DNA of 64,000 bases from ZC4RG42 sp036676355 (GCA_036676355.1 JAKFDA010000043.1:1-64000), one strand, 5' to 3'. Positions 15,930 to 24,906 are shown, numbered from the stretch's first letter. Translations and numbers: made by a program. Notes: a model not told the origin generated them from the letters alone.

Positions 15930-16289
15930 CTAAGCGGCCAGACGCGCCTTCACCTGCTCGGCGATCTTGGCGAACGCCGGCTTGTCCGCCACCGCGATAT
16001 CTGCCAGCACTTTGCGGTCGATATCGATTTCGGCTTTGCGCAGACCATTCATGAACACGCTGTACGACATGCCGTGTTCACGCACCGCCGCGTTGATACG
16101 CGCGATCCACAAGGCGCGGAACGTACGCTTCTTGGCACGACGATCGCGATAGGCATACTGCCCCGCCTTCATCACCGCTTCTTTGGCGACGCGGAAGACG
16201 TTGCCGCGACGACCGCGGAAGCCCTTGGCCGCCGCTAGAACTTTTTTGTGTTTGGCGCGTGCAACGACGCCACGTTTGGCTCTTGGCAT
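15930..16289 (-). CDS. rplT: 50S ribosomal protein L20
   Basis: A 119-residue basic protein that binds 23S rRNA early in large-subunit assembly. The N-terminal extension (MPRAKRGVVARAKHKKVLAAAKGFRGRRGNV in sense, about residues 1-31) and the globular part with RINAAVREHGMSYSVFMNGL are standard. It follows rpmI by 12 bases, in the infC-rpmI-rplT order in which L20 often represses its own translation. Confidence 0.98.
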   Translation of the reverse strand: MPRAKRGVVARAKHKKVLAAAKGFRGRRGNVFRVAKEAVMKAGQYAYRDRRAKKRTFRALWIARINAAVREHGMSYSVFMNGLRKAEIDIDRKVLADIAVADKPAFAKIAEQVKARLAA

Positions 16290-16301
16290 TCTGACGTCTC
16301 C

Positions 16302-16499
16302 TTACGCGTAGGGCAGCATGGCGCGCACGGAGCGCATGTTGGAAGCATCCACCTGGGTCATACCGCGCAACTGACGCTTACGCTTGGTGGCTTTCTTGGT
16401 GAGAATGTGGCGCAGGAACGCACGGCTGCGCTTCACGCCTCCGCTACCCTGCACGCGAAAGCGCTTCGAAGCGCCTCTCTTCGATTTCATCTTTGGCAT
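16302..16499 (-). CDS. rpmI: 50S ribosomal protein L35
   Basis: A 65-residue basic ribosomal protein starting MPKMKSKRGASKRF and ending VRAMLPYA. A longer in-frame start exists 48 bases upstream, but L35 proteins are 64-66 residues and begin with MPKMK, so the start at 16499 is used. It lies between infC and rplT; the 250-base gap to infC holds copy B of the dispersed repeat. Confidence 0.96.
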   Translation of the reverse strand: MPKMKSKRGASKRFRVQGSGGVKRSRAFLRHILTKKATKRKRQLRGMTQVDASNMRSVRAMLPYA

Positions 16500-16606
16500 A
16501 ACAACTCCATCTTTTAGCTTAGCGCCGGGTGGCTTCTGGCGAAGCACTTCAAGACCACGGCACTACTTCTTTTGCCCCACTCGTAAGCGAGGGTCCTAAA
16601 AAAGCA

Positions 16607-16720
16607 CTGATTAAGCGTTACGAATGACGGTATATCGAATCCGGCTGTTTGAACATTTGCCGGCTTTGCCCTCGCTCGTACAGCTGCGCGCACTCGCGAC
16701 CATCTTTGGCACTTAATCGG
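16607..16720. repeat. Dispersed intergenic repeat, copy B (infC-rpmI)
   Basis: A 114-bp element with left end CTGATTAAG (16607-16615) and right end CTTAATCGG (16712-16720), nearly perfect inverted ends. The right half matches copies A and C almost base for base; the left half differs. It ends 28 bases before the infC stop codon and separates infC from rpmI, which are normally close together. Confidence 0.8.
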
Positions 16721-16747
16721 TCTTTTCCCACTTCCGCATCGCCTTTA

Positions 16748-17323
16748 CTACGCCGCTGCGGGAGATTCTCCGGCCGAACTGGCCGGTTTTTCATCTTTCT
16801 TCGTTACAACCTTCTTCGGTGCAATGACCATGATCAACTGACGCCCTTCCATCTTGGGCCACTGCTCGACCACACCATACGCTTCGAGATCGTCGCGCAC
16901 GCGCTGCAGCAGGCGCTGGCCGAATTCCTGGTGCGCCATCTCACGGCCGCGAAAGCGCAACGTCACTTTCGCCTTGTCGCCATCTTCGAGGAACTTGATC
17001 AGATTACGCATCTTGATCTTGTAGTCGCCCTCGTCGGTCCCAGGCCGGAACTTCACTTCCTTCACCTGGATATTCTTTTGCTTCTGCTTCGCCTCGTGCG
17101 CCTTTTTGGCCTCACGATATTTGAACTTGCCGAAGTCCATCAGCTTGCACACGGGCGGTTTCGCCGTCGGCGCGATTTCAACCAGATCGAGTTCCTTTTC
17201 CTCGGCGAGTTGCATCGCCTGGGCAATCGACACGATGCCCAACTGCTCGCCTTCTTCTCCCACAAGCCTTACTTCGGGAGCGTTGATCTCGCCATTGATT
17301 CGCTGCGCTTTTTCCTGTGCGAT
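16748..17323 (-). CDS. infC: Translation initiation factor IF-3, AUC start codon
   Basis: A 191-residue IF-3 that binds the 30S subunit and checks start-codon choice. The first in-frame ATG/GTG/TTG (GTG at 17263) would delete the conserved N-terminus INGEINAPEVRLV, which is encoded upstream in frame. The only sensible start is ATC at 17321-17323, seven bases after GGAGAAG and 24 bases after the thrS stop. Rare AUU/AUC/AUA starts are the established basis of infC autoregulation, because IF-3 discriminates against them. The C-terminal domain (RNLIKFLEDGDKAKVTLRFRGREM) is intact; the tail SSAGESPAAA is low-complexity. Confidence 0.93.
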   Translation of the reverse strand: MAQEKAQRINGEINAPEVRLVGEEGEQLGIVSIAQAMQLAEEKELDLVEIAPTAKPPVCKLMDFGKFKYREAKKAHEAKQKQKNIQVKEVKFRPGTDEGDYKIKMRNLIKFLEDGDKAKVTLRFRGREMAHQEFGQRLLQRVRDDLEAYGVVEQWPKMEGRQLIMVIAPKKVVTKKDEKPASSAGESPAAA

Positions 17324-17347
17324 GTTGCTTCTCCAGTTCTCAAAAAA

Positions 17348-19261
17348 TTAGGCCGCGCTGCCCGGGGCCGCCTCGTTGCTGAGGCGTTCGATGAAGACCG
17401 ACAGATCCATCTGTCCGAGGTCTTCTCCTCCGCGGGTACGCACGGCCACCTTGTTCGCCGCCTTTTCCTTATCACCAACGACAAGCTGATAAGGCAGCTT
17501 CTGTAAGCTATGTTCGCGGATTTTATAGTTAATTTTCTCGTTACGCAAATCCGCCTCGACCCGGAAGCCGGCCTCGGTCAGTCGTTCCGCGATCTCTTTG
17601 GCGTACTCAGCCTGATGCTCGGAAATGTTCAGAACAACCACCTGGACCGGCGCCAGCCAGAGCGGCATCGCGCCGGCATAGTGTTCGATCAGGATCCCTA
17701 TGAAGCGCTCCATCGACCCGACGATGGCCCGGTGCAGCATGACCGGAACCTTGCGCGTGTTGTCCTCTGCTACGTATTCCGCATCCAGGCGCTCCGGCAT
17801 GCTGAAATCGACCTGGATGGTGCCCAACTGCCACACCCGACCGATACCGTCCTTCAATGAATACTCGATCTTCGGTCCATAGAAGGCGCCCTCCCCCGGC
17901 GAAATCTCGTACTCGCAACCTGAGCGCTTGAGCGACTCGATCAGCGCCGCTTCCGCCTTGTCCCAGGTCGCATCCGAGCCGACGCGCTTTTCCGGGCGGG
18001 TCGAGATCTTGTAGATCACGTTGTCGAAGCCAAAATCGCGATACACCTTCTGCAGCAGCGCCGTGAAAGCGACGCATTCATCGAGAATCTGATTCTCGGT
18101 GCAGAAGATGTGCCCGTCGTCCTGCGTGAAGGCGCGAATGCGCATGATGCCGTGCAGCGACCCGGACGGCTCGTTGCGATGGCATGAGCCGAACTCGCCG
18201 TAGCGCAAAGGCAGGTCGCGGTAGCTACGCAGACCTTTGTTGAAGATCTGCACGTGGCCCGGGCAATTCATCGGCTTGATCGCGTAATCGCGATTCTCCG
18301 AGGCCGTGGTGAACATGTTCTCTTTGTAGTTCTCCCAGTGGCCGGATTTCTCCCACAAACTGCGATCGAGAATCTGCGGACAGCGAACTTCCTGATAACC
18401 GTTGTCGCGATAGACCCGGCGCATGTACTGCTCGATCTGCTGCCACAGTGTCCAGCCCTTGGGATGCCAGAACACCATGCCGGGCGCCTCCTCCTGAACA
18501 TGGAATAAGTCCAGCTGCGTGCCGAGGCGGCGATGATCGCGCTTCTCTGCTTCCGCCAGCATATGGAGGTAGGCGTCCTGATCTTCCTTCCTGATCCAGG
18601 CGGTGCCGTAAATGCGCTGCAGCATTTCGTTCTTCGAGTCGCCGCGCCAGTAGGCGCCTGCGACCTTCATGAGCTTGAAGATCTTCAGCTTGCCGGTGCT
18701 CGGCACGTGCGGGCCGCGGCACAGGTCCATGAAGTCGCCCTCGCGATAGAGCGAGACATCCTCGTTCGCCGGAATGGAGGCGATGATTTCGGCCTTGTAG
18801 TGCTCGCCGATGGATTTGAAGTAATCGACTGCCTTGTCGCGCGGCCAGACCTCGCGTGCGACGGGGAAATCCTTCTTCGCCAGCTCCGCCATGCGCTTTT
18901 CGATGCGCTCGAGATCTTCCGGCGTAAACGGGCGATCGAAGGAAAAATCGTAATAGAAGCCGTTTTCGATCACAGGGCCGATCGTCACCTGCGCCTGGGG
19001 AAACAGTTCCTTGACCGCGTAGGCCAGCAAGTGGGCGGTCGAGTGACGCACGACATCCAGGCCGTCCTTGTCCCGCTCGGTGACGATGGCCAGTTCCGCA
19101 TCCTGCTCGATCCGATGCGAGGTATCGACCAGCTTGCCGTCCACGCGACCGGCCAGCGCCGCCCGCGCAAGCCCGGCGCCAATGGACTGAGCAACCTCGG
19201 CAACGGTCACCGGCGCATCGAAGCGCTTCTCGGATCCGTCAGGCAATCGAATGATGGGCAT
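17348..19261 (-). CDS. thrS: Threonine-tRNA ligase
   Basis: A 637-residue class II synthetase with the full bacterial layout: TGS domain (residues 1-62), N2 editing domain (about 65-225, HSTAHLLAYAVKELFP and the YREGDFMDLCRGPHVPS region), catalytic core (about 240-535, with MNCPGHVQIF and RYGEFGSCHRNEPSGSLHG) and C-terminal anticodon-binding domain. Zinc ligands Cys/His of the core are visible in NCPGH and in the MLHRAIVG region. It heads thrS-infC-rpmI-rplT. A strong terminator ends 18 bases before its start codon, so expression needs a promoter in that short gap or controlled readthrough. Confidence 0.97.
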   Translation of the reverse strand: MPIIRLPDGSEKRFDAPVTVAEVAQSIGAGLARAALAGRVDGKLVDTSHRIEQDAELAIVTERDKDGLDVVRHSTAHLLAYAVKELFPQAQVTIGPVIENGFYYDFSFDRPFTPEDLERIEKRMAELAKKDFPVAREVWPRDKAVDYFKSIGEHYKAEIIASIPANEDVSLYREGDFMDLCRGPHVPSTGKLKIFKLMKVAGAYWRGDSKNEMLQRIYGTAWIRKEDQDAYLHMLAEAEKRDHRRLGTQLDLFHVQEEAPGMVFWHPKGWTLWQQIEQYMRRVYRDNGYQEVRCPQILDRSLWEKSGHWENYKENMFTTASENRDYAIKPMNCPGHVQIFNKGLRSYRDLPLRYGEFGSCHRNEPSGSLHGIMRIRAFTQDDGHIFCTENQILDECVAFTALLQKVYRDFGFDNVIYKISTRPEKRVGSDATWDKAEAALIESLKRSGCEYEISPGEGAFYGPKIEYSLKDGIGRVWQLGTIQVDFSMPERLDAEYVAEDNTRKVPVMLHRAIVGSMERFIGILIEHYAGAMPLWLAPVQVVVLNISEHQAEYAKEIAERLTEAGFRVEADLRNEKINYKIREHSLQKLPYQLVVGDKEKAANKVAVRTRGGEDLGQMDLSVFIERLSNEAAPGSAA

Positions 19262-19279
19262 TGTGGTCGGGCCTCAAGC

Positions 19280-19306
19280 AAAAAAGCGCGGACGAGCCGC
19301 GCTTTT
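19280..19306 (-). terminator. Intrinsic terminator immediately upstream of thrS
   Basis: A perfect 10-bp stem (19282-19291 with 19297-19306) with a five-base loop is followed on the minus strand by six T. It lies downstream of tRNA-Val and ends 18 bases before the thrS ATG. It either closes the tRNA transcript or acts as a thrS attenuator. Confidence 0.8.
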
Positions 19307-19435
19307 CAGGGAGAGATCAAAGCGGACTCGGGGCTGAAATCAATTCGTGTGAGTGGAGTACGTCATTCGCAGCACCGGGCTTTAAACCTTTGGAGACGGC
19401 TTCGGGCCGATCCAGCCAGCTTCCGGGAAGGAAGC

Positions 19436-19512
19436 TGGTAGGCGCGATTGGACTCGAACCAACGACCCCCACCATGTCAAGGTGGTGCTCTAACCAGCTG
19501 AGCTACGCGCCT
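19436..19512 (-). tRNA. tRNA-Val (anticodon GAC)
   Basis: Seventy-seven bases with encoded CCA. Acceptor AGGCGCG/CGCGCCT, D arm, anticodon stem CCACC/GGTGG with loop TTGACAT, and T arm with TTCGAGTC are complete; anticodon GAC reads GUC and GUU. The CCA end is itself the first part of a 9-bp hairpin (19416-19424 with 19430-19438, no T run after it), which may guide 3' processing. The thrS-proximal terminator lies 130 bases downstream. Confidence 0.95.
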
Positions 19513-19657
19513 GCAAAGGCCGCGTATTCTATCGAAGCCGCCGAACTTAGGGAAGCGATAGCTTGGCCCGAAGCAGGCCATGCAAAGCTTCAAATGGCCG
19601 GATTGCCTGGCTTTAGCGATACTGCACATCATCTTCTCAATCAAATAAGCGTTCCCC

Positions 19658-21004
19658 ATGACCCAACATTACGATCTGATCGCGATCGGCGGCGGCAGCG
19701 GCGGTGTCGCCACCGCCAATCGCGCTGCGCGCTACGGAAAACGCTGCGCACTGGTCGAAGCAGGTCGACTCGGCGGCACCTGCGTCAACGTCGGCTGCGT
19801 GCCGAAGAAAATCATGTGGAATGGTGCGGCACTGCGCCATGCGCTGAACGATGCGACCGACTATGGCTACAGCCTGGAAACACCCGCCTTTCACTGGCCG
19901 GAGATTCAGCAGTCGCGTGACGCCTATGTCGCGCGACTGAACGACCGCTATGGCGTCTATCTGGGCGAAAACGGCGTAACCATTTACCGCGGGCGCGCCG
20001 GCTTCGTCGATGCGCACACCATCGAAGTCGACGGACAACGCCTGAGCGCGGATCACATCGTCATCGCCACCGGCGGCCGGCCGTCCATCCCCGAGATGCC
20101 GGGCGCGGAACTGGGTATCACATCGGACGGTTTCTTCGAACTGAAGACGCAGCCGCGGCGCGTGGCCGTCGTCGGCGCCGGTTATATCGCAGTAGAACTG
20201 GCAGGCATGCTTGCAGCGCTGGGAACCGAAGTCAGCCTCATCATCCGACGCGATGCGGTGCTGCGTATTTTCGATCGCATGCTGCAGGAAGGCGCTATGG
20301 AAGCGCTCAAAGCCGAAGGGATCGATGTCGTCGCGAATTCGCAAGTCGCCTCGCTGACACGCCGTAAAGACGGCATCGAAGTGACGCTCAAGGACGGCAC
20401 CAAGCAGCCTGGGTTCGACGAAGTGATCTGGGCGATCGGCCGCGAACCGAACACCGAAGGACTGCAACCGGCACGCGCAGGCATCCACCAGGACGACCAT
20501 GGGTTCATCCCGACCGATGCATTCCAGAACACCAACGTTCCCAGTGTGTATGCCATCGGCGATGTAACGGGGCGCGCGCCGCTCACGCCGGTCGCGATCG
20601 CCGCCGGCCGTCGCCTGGCTGATCGACTGTTCAACAACCAGCCGGACAGCAAGCTCGACTACGACCTGATCCCGACAGTAATTTTCACCCACCCGCCCAT
20701 CGGCACGGTAGGCGTCACCGAGGACGAGGCGCGTGCGCAATACGGCGACGCGGTGAAGATTTATCAGACGCGTTTCACGCCGATGTATTACGCCTTCACG
20801 CAGCACAAGGCGATGACCTCGATGAAACTCGTGTGCGTCGGGCCTGAGGAGAAGATCGTCGGGCTGCACGTTATCGGCCAGGGTGCCGACGAAATGCTGC
20901 AGGGCTTCGCCGTAGCGGTCCAGATGGGTGCGACGAAGAAGGATTTCGACGACACCATTGCGATTCATCCGACCAGCGCGGAAGAATTCGTGACGATGCG
21001 CTAG
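19658..21004 (+). CDS. gor: Glutathione-disulfide reductase
   Basis: A 448-residue FAD flavoprotein that reduces glutathione disulfide with NADPH. FAD motif GGGSGG (residues 11-16), redox-active disulfide GGTCVNVGCVPKK (Cys42/Cys47 region), NADPH Rossmann motif GAGYIAVELAG and the active-site base HPTSAEEF at the C-terminus are all present. The IRRDAVLR segment places two Arg as in NADPH-specific glutathione reductases rather than lipoamide dehydrogenases. It is divergent from tRNA-Val and convergent with recN. Confidence 0.93.
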   Translation: MTQHYDLIAIGGGSGGVATANRAARYGKRCALVEAGRLGGTCVNVGCVPKKIMWNGAALRHALNDATDYGYSLETPAFHWPEIQQSRDAYVARLNDRYGVYLGENGVTIYRGRAGFVDAHTIEVDGQRLSADHIVIATGGRPSIPEMPGAELGITSDGFFELKTQPRRVAVVGAGYIAVELAGMLAALGTEVSLIIRRDAVLRIFDRMLQEGAMEALKAEGIDVVANSQVASLTRRKDGIEVTLKDGTKQPGFDEVIWAIGREPNTEGLQPARAGIHQDDHGFIPTDAFQNTNVPSVYAIGDVTGRAPLTPVAIAAGRRLADRLFNNQPDSKLDYDLIPTVIFTHPPIGTVGVTEDEARAQYGDAVKIYQTRFTPMYYAFTQHKAMTSMKLVCVGPEEKIVGLHVIGQGADEMLQGFAVAVQMGATKKDFDDTIAIHPTSAEEFVTMR

Positions 21005-21011
21005 AAGCCGG

Positions 21012-21116
21012 CCGAGAGCAGAGAGCTGAGAGCTGAGAGCAAAAGGCAGTTAGAGGAACGAACTGAGAGGAAAGCCGCTAGGTTTTCGCCCGCCGCTCCG
21101 CGCTCTCCGCTCTCGG
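21012..21116. repeat. GAGAGC tandem and inverted repeats between gor and recN
   Basis: Units GAGAGCA, GAGAGCT, GAGAGCT and GAGAGC follow each other at 21014-21040. The 15-mer at 21012-21026 is matched in inverted orientation, 14 of 15 bases, at 21102-21116 inside the 3' end of recN. The pair could fold into a long hairpin between the two convergent genes and act as a bidirectional transcription end. Confidence 0.65.
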
Positions 21117-22766
21117 TTGCAGCAATTCCGCCGCGTGCTTACGCGTGGTCGCGGTGATTTCCACGCCGCCGAGCATGCGCGCAATTTCTTCCACGCGCGC
21201 CTTGTCATCGAGCACCGTGACGCGACTCCTGGCCGAGCCGTTGGCGCTGCTTTTCGCCACCGACCACTGATGATTCGCCTGCGCCGCGACCTGCGGCAGA
21301 TGCGTCACGCAAAACACCTGCCGTTCGCCGCCGAGCGCCCGCAATTTTTTTCCGACGACTTCGGCCACCGCACCGCCGATGCCAGCGTCGACCTCATCGA
21401 AAATCAGCGTCGGTACCGCGGCCGCCTTGCTGGTGATCACCTGAATGGCAAGACTGATGCGCGACAGTTCGCCGCCCGAAACCACTTTCGCCAGCGGGCG
21501 CACATCGCCGCCGGCATTGGCCGCGACGAGAAATTCGATCTGCTCGTTACCGCCCGCGCTGCCGTCGGCGATGGCGCGCAAGGCAATGTCGAAGCGACCG
21601 CCCCCCATTGCCAGTTCCTTCATCGCCGCGGTCACTTCGCGCGCCAGTTTGGCGGCGGCCGTTTTGCGTTGCGCAGAAAGCCTGCCGGCGAGTCCGTTGT
21701 ACTTTGCCGCGGCCATAACTTCTTTTGCCGCCAATCCGTCGGCGTCCGCGATCGCATCGAGTTCCGCGAGGCGTGCCTGGAGCCGGTCGGCCAACGCGGG
21801 TAATTCATCCGGCGTTACGCGAAATTTGCGCGCCGCGCCATGCAGCGCTTCGACACGTGCTTCCGCCGTCGAGAGCCGCCCCGGGTCAAGTTCGACGCGA
21901 TCAAGGTAGCGCCGCAACCCGGTGGACGCTTCCTGCAATTGCGCCTGCGCCCCGTCGATCAACGCGATTGTTTCTTCGAGCGCGGTATCGTAGCCGGCGA
22001 GCGCGCGCAGGCGACTGTTGATCGAAGACAGCAACACGTCGGCGGCGCCATCCGCTTCGCTCAACGCATCCACCGCGGCCTGGGCCCCGTCGATCAGACT
22101 GGCGGCGTGCGCGAGTCGCGTCTGTTCGACCTGCACGCTTTCCCATTCGCCGGATTTAGGCGCGAGCTTTTGCAGCTCATCGACTTGCCAACGCAGTTGC
22201 TCGCGCTCCGCTTCGCGTACCGCGGCATTCGTTTCATATTCAGCGCGCGCACGCACGAGCTGTTGCCAGTCGCGAAAAGCGCTTGCGACTTCGCGTGCCA
22301 GTCCGCTCAGTCCGGCGTGTTCGTCCAGCAGCGTCCGCTGGGCGTCAGCCTTGAGCAACGACTGATGCGCGTGCTGGCCGTGGATATCGATCAGCCACGC
22401 ACTCGCGCTGCCCAGTTGCTGCACGGTTGCCGGCGTGCCGTTGATGAACGCCCGGGAGCGTCCGTTTTTATCCACCACCCGGCGCAACAGCAGACGTCCT
22501 TCGTCGCCTTCCAGTTCGGCTTCACGCAGCCATTGCCCGAGCGCCGGTTGTTGTTCGATGGCGAATTCGGCAACCACTTCGGCGCGTTCGCATCCGGCAC
22601 GCACGCTGGCCGCATCCGCACGCTCGCCCAGCGCGAGCGCAAGAGCGTCGATCAGGATCGACTTCCCGGCGCCGGTTTCGCCTGTGAGCGCGGTAAAGCC
22701 GGCCTCGAACTCGAGATCGAGCTTGTCGACGATGGCGAAGTCGCGAATGGAAAGGTGGACCAGCAC
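21078..22766 (-). CDS. recN: DNA repair protein RecN
   Basis: A 562-residue SMC-like ATPase for double-strand-break repair. Walker A GETGAGKSI lies at residues 30-38, the ABC signature and Walker B (VVSGGELSRISLAIQV, then LIFDEVDAGIGG) near 430-480, with long coiled-coil arms between. The last dozen codons (PRAESAERRAKT) are encoded by the GAGAGC-type repeat and look unconserved. RecN follows nadK, with 14 bases between them. Confidence 0.95.
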   Translation of the reverse strand: MLVHLSIRDFAIVDKLDLEFEAGFTALTGETGAGKSILIDALALALGERADAASVRAGCERAEVVAEFAIEQQPALGQWLREAELEGDEGRLLLRRVVDKNGRSRAFINGTPATVQQLGSASAWLIDIHGQHAHQSLLKADAQRTLLDEHAGLSGLAREVASAFRDWQQLVRARAEYETNAAVREAEREQLRWQVDELQKLAPKSGEWESVQVEQTRLAHAASLIDGAQAAVDALSEADGAADVLLSSINSRLRALAGYDTALEETIALIDGAQAQLQEASTGLRRYLDRVELDPGRLSTAEARVEALHGAARKFRVTPDELPALADRLQARLAELDAIADADGLAAKEVMAAAKYNGLAGRLSAQRKTAAAKLAREVTAAMKELAMGGGRFDIALRAIADGSAGGNEQIEFLVAANAGGDVRPLAKVVSGGELSRISLAIQVITSKAAAVPTLIFDEVDAGIGGAVAEVVGKKLRALGGERQVFCVTHLPQVAAQANHQWSVAKSSANGSARSRVTVLDDKARVEEIARMLGGVEITATTRKHAAELLQPRAESAERRAKT

Positions 22767-22780
22767 GTAGCGCGCGCGGC

Positions 22781-23656
22781 CTAGAACAGGCTCTCGCTCC
22801 AGTGCAGCTTCTCGCGCAACATGGCGTAGTAGCTGTAGCCGGGCGGGTGGACGAGCCGCACATGGTGCTCGGCACGGCGGATGGTGATGCGATCACCTTC
22901 CAGCAGATCGAACTGCGGCTGGCCGTCGGAATGCAGGCGTGCGTCGTGGCCGCGCTTGAGCGTGATATCGATGGCGCACCCATCGCCCACCGTGATCGGT
23001 CGATTCGACAACGTCTGCGGGCAAATCGGCACCAGGGCCAGCCCCGGCACATTGGGCTGGATGATCGGGCCGTCGGAAGACAGCGCATAGGCCGTGGACC
23101 CGGTCGGTGTGGAAATGATGAGCCCGTCGGCGCGCAGGTCGTAGACGAATTCCTTGTCGATATGGACGATCATTTCAACTAATCGGCCGCTCGCGCCCTT
23201 GCTGACCACCACGTCGTTCAACGCCAGCGGCGTGAGTACCGGCTCGCCCTGCCGTGATACATGCGGTTCGAGCAGGGTGCGTGTCTCGATGGTGTATTGC
23301 CCGTCCAGAATCTGCGTCATCTTTTCGGTGAGGCAGTTGAACGCGATATCGGTCAGAAAACCAAGCCGGCCCTGATTGACGCCCAGCAGCGGAACGTCGC
23401 TGGCCGCCAGTGAACGACCGGCGCTCAGCATGCTGCCGTCGCCGCCCAATACGATGGCGAGGTCGGCCCGCTTGCCGATGGCCTCGTAATCCACGACGGG
23501 ATAGGAATCGACGCCGGACTCATGGGCGGTATCCGCCTCGACGAGCACCTCGCAACCGCGATTGACGAGGAAACGCGCCAGGAACAATAACGGCACGGCC
23601 ACGTCGCGGCTTTTGTAGCGGCCGATGAGCGCGATGGTCTTGAAAGTGGGCAACAT
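22781..23656 (-). CDS. nadK: NAD kinase
   Basis: A 291-residue ATP/polyphosphate-NAD kinase making NADP. The catalytic motif LGGDGSML and the NAD-binding GSTAYALSSDGPI are present, as are KTIALIGRYKS at the start and the tail DGQPQFDLLEGDRITIRRAEH. An in-frame GTG start 36 bases upstream adds 12 residues without family character; the ATG at 23656 matches the usual N-terminus. The gene is divergent from hrcA and upstream of recN. Confidence 0.93.
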   Translation of the reverse strand: MLPTFKTIALIGRYKSRDVAVPLLFLARFLVNRGCEVLVEADTAHESGVDSYPVVDYEAIGKRADLAIVLGGDGSMLSAGRSLAASDVPLLGVNQGRLGFLTDIAFNCLTEKMTQILDGQYTIETRTLLEPHVSRQGEPVLTPLALNDVVVSKGASGRLVEMIVHIDKEFVYDLRADGLIISTPTGSTAYALSSDGPIIQPNVPGLALVPICPQTLSNRPITVGDGCAIDITLKRGHDARLHSDGQPQFDLLEGDRITIRRAEHHVRLVHPPGYSYYAMLREKLHWSESLF

Positions 23657-23725
23657 GGCCAAAATTAGACCATAAGGTTCGGCCACGCACAAAAGACTTC
23701 ACACCGTCCTGCGTTGCGTCGTTCC

Positions 23726-23753
23726 TTGCCCGCCCTCGCACGTTGTGTAGAAT
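23726..23753 (+). promoter_or_regulatory. Predicted hrcA promoter
   Basis: TTGCCC (23726-23731), 16 bases, TAGAAT (23748-23753). The -10 box ends only ten bases before the hrcA ATG at 23764, so the message would have almost no leader. Confidence 0.35.
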
Positions 23754-23763
23754 CGCTCTTGCC

Positions 23764-24783
23764 ATGTTGGACCAGCGCGCTCGCATTCTTCTCAAGACAC
23801 TCGTGGAACGGTACATCGCCGAAGGTGAACCGGTCGGTTCCCGCGCGCTGTCTCGCTATTCCGGGCTCGATCTGTCGCCCGCCACGGTGCGCAACGTAAT
23901 GGCGGATCTGGAGGAAATGGGCTTCATTGCCAGCCCGCACACCTCGGCCGGACGCATCCCGACGCCGCGCGGCTACCGGGTCTTCGTCGACACGCTGCTG
24001 ACTATCAAACCGCTGGATCGCATCGACCTCGGCCAGCTTGAAGGGCATTTGTTCGTCGATCATCCGCAGCGCGCCATCGGCGCGGCTTCGCAACTGCTTT
24101 CCGAGCTGACCCATTTCGCCGGCGTGGTGGTCGCACAACGCCGTTCGGCACCCGCCTTTCGCCACATCGAATTTCTGGCGCTGTCGGAAAAGCGCGTGCT
24201 GCTCATCATCGTGACGCAGGAAGGCGACGTGCAGAACCGCATCCTGCTGACTGAAAAGAACTACTCGCCCGCGGAACTGACTACGGCGGCGAACTTCCTC
24301 AACCAGAATTACGCCGGACTCACTTTCGACGAGATTCGTCGCCGCGTGCGAGAAGAACTGAAGCAGTTGCGCGAAGATATGACTTCGCTGATGACTGCCG
24401 CATTGAATGCGGGCGGCGAAGCGCTCGCCGAAAGCGCGGACAGCTACGTGATTTCCGGCGAGCGCAATCTGCTCGATTCGGAGGATTTGTCCTCGAACAT
24501 GGTGCGACTGCGCGAGTTGTTCGAACTGTTCGAAAAAAAGACCACGCTGATGCAGATTCTCGACGTGTCGAGCCGCGCCCAGGGCGTGCAGATTTTCATC
24601 GGCGGGGAGTCGGGCATTTCTTCGCTCGACGAATGCAGCGTGGTGACCGCGCCCTATGAAGTCGAAGGCCGGGTTGTCGGCACGGTCGGCGTGATCGGCC
24701 CGACCCGCATGGCCTACGAGCGCATTATTCCCATCGTTGATATCACCGCGAAGCTCCTGTCGAGCGCGCTGTCCAAACACTAA
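23764..24783 (+). CDS. hrcA: Heat-inducible transcription repressor HrcA
   Basis: A 339-residue repressor of class I heat-shock genes. It has an N-terminal winged helix (LDQRARILLKTLVERYIAEGEPVGSRALSRYSGLDLSPATVRNVMADLEEMGF in sense, about residues 2-60), a central domain and a C-terminal GAF-like part. The in-frame GTG 21 bases upstream lies in the probable promoter, so the ATG is used. I saw no CIRCE element (TTAGCACTC with inverted partner) in the window; its target is probably groESL elsewhere. Confidence 0.94.
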   Translation: MLDQRARILLKTLVERYIAEGEPVGSRALSRYSGLDLSPATVRNVMADLEEMGFIASPHTSAGRIPTPRGYRVFVDTLLTIKPLDRIDLGQLEGHLFVDHPQRAIGAASQLLSELTHFAGVVVAQRRSAPAFRHIEFLALSEKRVLLIIVTQEGDVQNRILLTEKNYSPAELTTAANFLNQNYAGLTFDEIRRRVREELKQLREDMTSLMTAALNAGGEALAESADSYVISGERNLLDSEDLSSNMVRLRELFELFEKKTTLMQILDVSSRAQGVQIFIGGESGISSLDECSVVTAPYEVEGRVVGTVGVIGPTRMAYERIIPIVDITAKLLSSALSKH

Positions 24784-24790
24784 GGAGGCT

Positions 24791-24906
24791 CTGATTAAGG
24801 TTGTTTGATCCAAGCGGTCGCTAGTTCGTTTGGCATAAGCGATTGATTGCTTTGTCCTCGCTCGTACAGCTTCGCGCACTCGCGACCATCCTCGGCACTT
24901 AATCAG
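24791..24906. repeat. Dispersed intergenic repeat, copy C (hrcA-hemH)
   Basis: A 116-bp element with perfect 9-bp inverted ends, CTGATTAAG (24791-24799) and CTTAATCAG (24898-24906). The right half is nearly identical to that of copies A and B. It begins eight bases after the hrcA stop and ends 38 bases before hemH. Confidence 0.8.

Noticed and set aside
19637..20968. 443-codon open frame opposite gor
   Set aside because: Antisense to intact glutathione reductase; no start signals or motifs.
21014..21040. GAGAGCT tandem units as a CRISPR array
   Set aside because: Seven-base units without spacers and no cas genes; simple tandem repeat.
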